In this document: positions 60,955 to 64,000 of the stretch, one piece after another
Layout of the letters: each line of letters starts with the position of its first letter
How positions within the stretch are numbered: position 1 is the stretch's first letter
From: Hibiscus mutabilis
Taxonomy: Eukaryota > Streptophyta > Magnoliopsida > Malvales > Malvaceae
Length of the DNA stretch: 64,000 bases
Reading direction: 5' to 3'
NCBI GenBank assembly: GCA_019671005.1
Contig: CM033732.1
Coordinates: forward strand, 13,613,932-13,677,931
Program-made: the position numbers and the translations under genes
Notes under the pieces: generated by a model
What the model was told of the DNA's origin: nothing
Seen by the model: the letters and a program-made list of their open reading frames with translations, nothing else
Databases searched by the model: none

Positions 60955-61881
60955 ATGCACCGAGCTTTTGAAAGGTTGAAGGAAGCCTTGACGCGAGCTC
61001 TAGTCTTGGTTCAACCAGAATTAGGGAAGGAGTTTGTTGTTTATAGTGATGTGTCATATGTTGGGCTTGGTTGTGTGTTGATGCAAGAGGGTAAGGTAGT
61101 GGCGTATGCATCTAGGCAGTTGAAGGTGCGTGAACGTAACTACCTTACTCACGATCTTAAGCTTGCAGCGGTCGTGTTTGCCTTGAAGATCTGGAGGCAT
61201 TACCTTTATGGTGAGAAATGTGTGGTTTATACGGGTCATAAGAGTTTGAAATATATGATGACACAGAAGGAGCTGAATCTTAGGCAAGGTAGACGGTTGG
61301 AGTTGCTTAAGGATTATGATCTGACCATTGAGTATCATCCGGGGAAAGCTAATGTTGTGGTGGATGCTTTGAGCAGAAAAGCGGTTGTGGAGTTGAGAGC
61401 CATGTTTGCTCGGTTGAGTGTGACGAATGACAGGGGTTTGTTGGCCGAGTTGCAGGTGAAGTCATCCTTGTCACAGATGATTAAAAAGAAGCAACTGTAT
61501 GATGGGAGTTTGGTACCTCATGTGGAAGATATTAGGGATGGAAATCCTACAGATTTTCATTTCAACGATGATGGGGCATTGTGTTTCAAAGGTCGAATAG
61601 TGGTGCCTGAGGACGAAGAGTTGAGGTATTCTATTTTGACGAAGGCACATGCTAGTCCTTTCGCTATGCATCCCGATAGTACTAAGATGTATCGAGGGTT
61701 AAAAAGGGAGTTCTATTGGGTTGGACTGAAGAATGACTTAGGTGATTTCTTTGCTTGGTGTATGATTTGTCAACGGGTAAAGGCTGAGCATCAGTTTCCT
61801 TCTGGGTTGTTGCAACCATTGAAGATACCAGAATGGAAGTGGGAAAGAATCCCATGGATTTCGTGTCTGGGCTGCCTTTGA
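60955..61881 (+). pseudogene. Tekay RNase H and integrase zinc-finger segment (308 open codons)
   Basis: This is one open frame covering the RT thumb end, RNase H and the integrase His-His-Cys-Cys finger (about 61640-61780). In RNase H the first Asp is present, but the expected Glu is Lys (61159-61161) and the second Asp is Gly (61234-61236). The last Asp in the VDALSRK-type block remains. A frameshift near 61845 separates it from the integrase core. Confidence 0.88.
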
Positions 61882-62905
61882 TGCCGACCAAAAAGGATTC
61901 CATTTGGGTGATTGTGGATCGGTTTACGAAGTGTGTGCATTTTGTGCCAATGCATACTCCGTATACTTTGGACAAGTTGACCGAACTGTATATCTTTGAG
62001 ATTGTGCGTTTACACGGGGTATCCAAATCTATAGTTTCGGGTAGGGATCCGCGGTTCACCGTAAGCTTTTGGGTGAGTTTGCATCGTGCTTTGGGAACCC
62101 GGTTGAGTTTTAGTACCTCGTATCATCCTCAAACGAATGGCCAGTCGGAGCGTGTGATTCAGGTTCTCGAGGATATACTGAGGTGTTGTGTTATTGAGTA
62201 CCAGGGAACGTGGGAGAAGCAGTTGTCGTTGGTGGAGTTTGCTTATAATAACATTTATCATGCTAGCATACAGATGGCACCTTATGAGGCGTTGTATGGC
62301 AAGAAATGTCGTACGCCCATGTGTTGGGCAGAAGCGGGGGAAAAGTTTGTGTCGATGCCCAATGTTTTGAAAGGCACAACTAAAAAGGTAAAGTTGATAT
62401 GTGAGCGCTTAAAAGCAGCTGTTGATCGCCAGAAATCCTATGCGGATTTGAAGCATAGGGACATAGAGTACGCTGTGGGTGATAAAGTGTTTTTGAAAGT
62501 CTCGCCCTTGAAAAAGGTGTTGCGGTTTGGGCTGAAAGGGAAGCTTAGCCCGAGGTTCATTGGACCTTACGAGGTTATTGAGCGTGTAGGTCCTGCTACG
62601 TATCGTTTGAGGCTACCTCCAGAGTTGGGAAATATTCATGATGTGTTCCACGTTTCGGTGTTGCAGAGGTATAGGTTGAATCCATCGTATGTCATACCGG
62701 TGGAGGAGATTGAGTTGAGACCGAACCTATCTTACGATGAGGAACCAGTAGAGGTTCTTGATACCAGCGAAGAAGTTGCATAGCAAGACGGTTGAGCAAA
62801 TTAAGGTGATGTGGAGGCACCGTGGTGTTGATGAGGCCACGTGGGAACGCAAGTCGGATATGTTGAAACTGTTTTCGCACCTGTTTCCTCCAGTTAAATT
62901 TTAGG
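61833..62905 (+). pseudogene. Tekay integrase core and chromodomain
   Basis: 316 codons are open from 61833 to 62783. The first catalytic Asp and the Glu are present; the second Asp is Gly (62040-62042). The C-terminal SH3-like part follows, with the EALYGKKCRTP-type block at 62290. A one-base shift near 62775 leads into a chromodomain-like stretch (WRHRGVDEATWE at about 62812-62850). It ends at a TAG near 62902, just before the purine tract. Confidence 0.88.
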
Positions 62906-62918
62906 GACGAAATTTCTT

Positions 62919-62932
62919 AAGTGGGGGAGAGT
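62919..62932 (+). promoter_or_regulatory. Polypurine tract of the + strand Tekay element
   Basis: AAGTGGGGGAGAGT immediately precedes the 3' LTR. The - strand element has the matching AAGAGGGAGAGT. Confidence 0.9.
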
Positions 62933-64000
62933 TGTAACGCCCAGTTTTAGGGTTTAGCGGTTTGGTGTTTTATTAGACGGTCCGTTGACCGGAGTAGGGA
63001 TTCAAGTCGGTTTTAGACCGTATATTTTACGGTAAGATGAAAATGTGGAAAATAGTTGAAAATCATCTTTTAATATATATTGATTTTTGGTGGAATAAAT
63101 TTTGGAAAATGGAATTTGGAAATGTGACATTTTAGTTAGTGAAAAAATGTAATTTTTGAAAACTATTTTAAAATGACTAAAATGAAAAGGGTCAAATTCT
63201 TAGAATCTTTAAGGAGCTAAATTACCAAGTTTTTTTTTGCAGGTGGTTTCTCCCTTCAATTAAATCATTTTAAACATGCATTTTAAAGGTGGTTTAAGAG
63301 GGATTAAAATATCTAAGTTAGTTATTAGCTTTTAAAAAAATTTACGTAACTTTTTCCTAAACCTTTTCTCTCAACTTTTTTTGCCAAACAATCAAAATTT
63401 CATCAAAATCCAAATATGAGAGATTCTTTTCACTCAGATTATTGATTTTAACTTGATTCTTTAACTTTGTTTTGCAAAATCTCATTGAAATCTTATGTTT
63501 TCTTAGCTTTTCACCAATCAATTGAGGGAGAAACTTCACAATAGGGGTAAGGTCCAAGATATCCTCTATTGTATGGTTCTTTACTGAAATTCCCAAGCAT
63601 TTGATACTTGTTTTTGTGTTTCTAATATGATTTTGATGATTTTCTAATGTTTAATTGAGTTATTTGGGGAAAATGAGTTAATTCATGGATTGGATCTAAT
63701 TTCTAGTAATTAAGGATGCTTTGATTTATATTTTGGATGTTTAATAATGTTGATAAGTTATTTTTATCAATGGAACCTCGAAACTTAAGAATCTATATTT
63801 GTTTGTGTTGTTAGTTTTGAGGTTTTGTGGTGTTTCTATGGTTGTAAGGTTGCTGGAGGTGGTAGGTTGATTTGGATCTGTTTTTAGATGTGTTTTGATG
63901 TTGAAAGTGATGTTAGATTGATAGATGTTGGTTGGGTTGTGAATCGAAGTGTGTTGGTTATGTTTTGGTTGTTGTGGAGGTTTAATTGTGAAGGTTTTGT
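62933..64000 (+). repeat. 3' LTR of the + strand Tekay element, first ~1.07 kb
   Basis: It begins TGTAACGCCCAG and follows the 5' LTR closely to the window end. Nothing else is seen here. Confidence 0.92.

Larger units (their letters stand above)
54594..64000 (+). mobile_element. + strand Tekay/Del-type chromovirus (3' LTR runs off the window)
   Basis: The 5' LTR (54594-58046), PBS, gag, protease, RT, RNase H, integrase, chromodomain, purine tract and start of the 3' LTR (62933 onward) are in canonical order. The target duplication cannot be checked because the right end is outside. The coding region is damaged, most heavily in gag and RT. RNase H to integrase retains two open frames of more than 300 codons. 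Confidence 0.92.

Noticed and set aside
1..64000. tRNA, rRNA, telomere repeats or Helitron ends
   Set aside because: None could be recognised by reading; PBS segments resemble tRNA ends only over the expected short primer length.

Overview
The window is plant nuclear DNA, most likely eudicot heterochromatin, and is built almost entirely of nested, decayed retrotransposons. I recognise no host protein gene, rRNA, tRNA or CRISPR array. The plant assignment rests on the element families, all recognised by eye: Athila-type Ty3/gypsy (PBS TGGCGCCGTTGCCGGGGA and a third ORF), Tekay/Del-type chromovirus (LTRs opening TGTAACGCCC, an initiator-Met-like PBS and a chromodomain), Ogre/Tat-type gypsy (a plant ORF1 and a GGCGACT PBS) and a plant L1 LINE fragment.

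Layout. 1-3480: 3' end of a + strand Ogre/Tat element (74-bp tandem repeats, then its LTR). 3481-3501 and 16261-19603: pieces of an older - strand Ogre/Tat element (ORF1, leader, PBS, LTR part). 3502-16260: a complete - strand Athila element with target duplication CCTAT. A + strand Athila solo LTR (11297-12858, duplication ACTAT) sits inside it. 19604-28597 plus 40334-41531: a - strand Tekay element whose left LTR is cut to 512 bp and whose right LTR carries three tandem copies of a ~622-bp segment. 28598-40333: a complete + strand Athila element inserted in the third copy (duplication GTAAC/ATAAC). 41532-47855: a + strand Ogre/Tat remnant with ORF1 and gag but no recognisable pol. 47856-49185: LINE fragment. 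49186-50933: AT-rich DNA I cannot assign. 50934-54401: orphan Tekay LTR. 54594 to beyond 64000: a + strand Tekay element, complete except that its 3' LTR runs off the window.

How the parts relate. All coding regions are pseudogenes carrying stops, frameshifts and lost catalytic residues, so nothing here is likely to be autonomous now. The nesting gives relative ages: Ogre pieces are oldest, Tekay and Athila went into them, and Athila went into Athila and Tekay.

The least expected signal is in short non-coding elements. (1) The 12-bp palindrome TTGCCNNGGCAA is scattered through the Athila elements, in LTRs and ORFs alike. (2) Both Athila copies share a four-unit hairpin array and two purine tracts, each paired with a small hairpin. 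(3) Tekay LTRs carry about a dozen copies of a second palindrome, CGTAYCGRTACG. (4) Ogre LTRs begin with a hairpin whose arms co-vary between copies. These look like family-specific protein or RNA recognition elements, which is inference.
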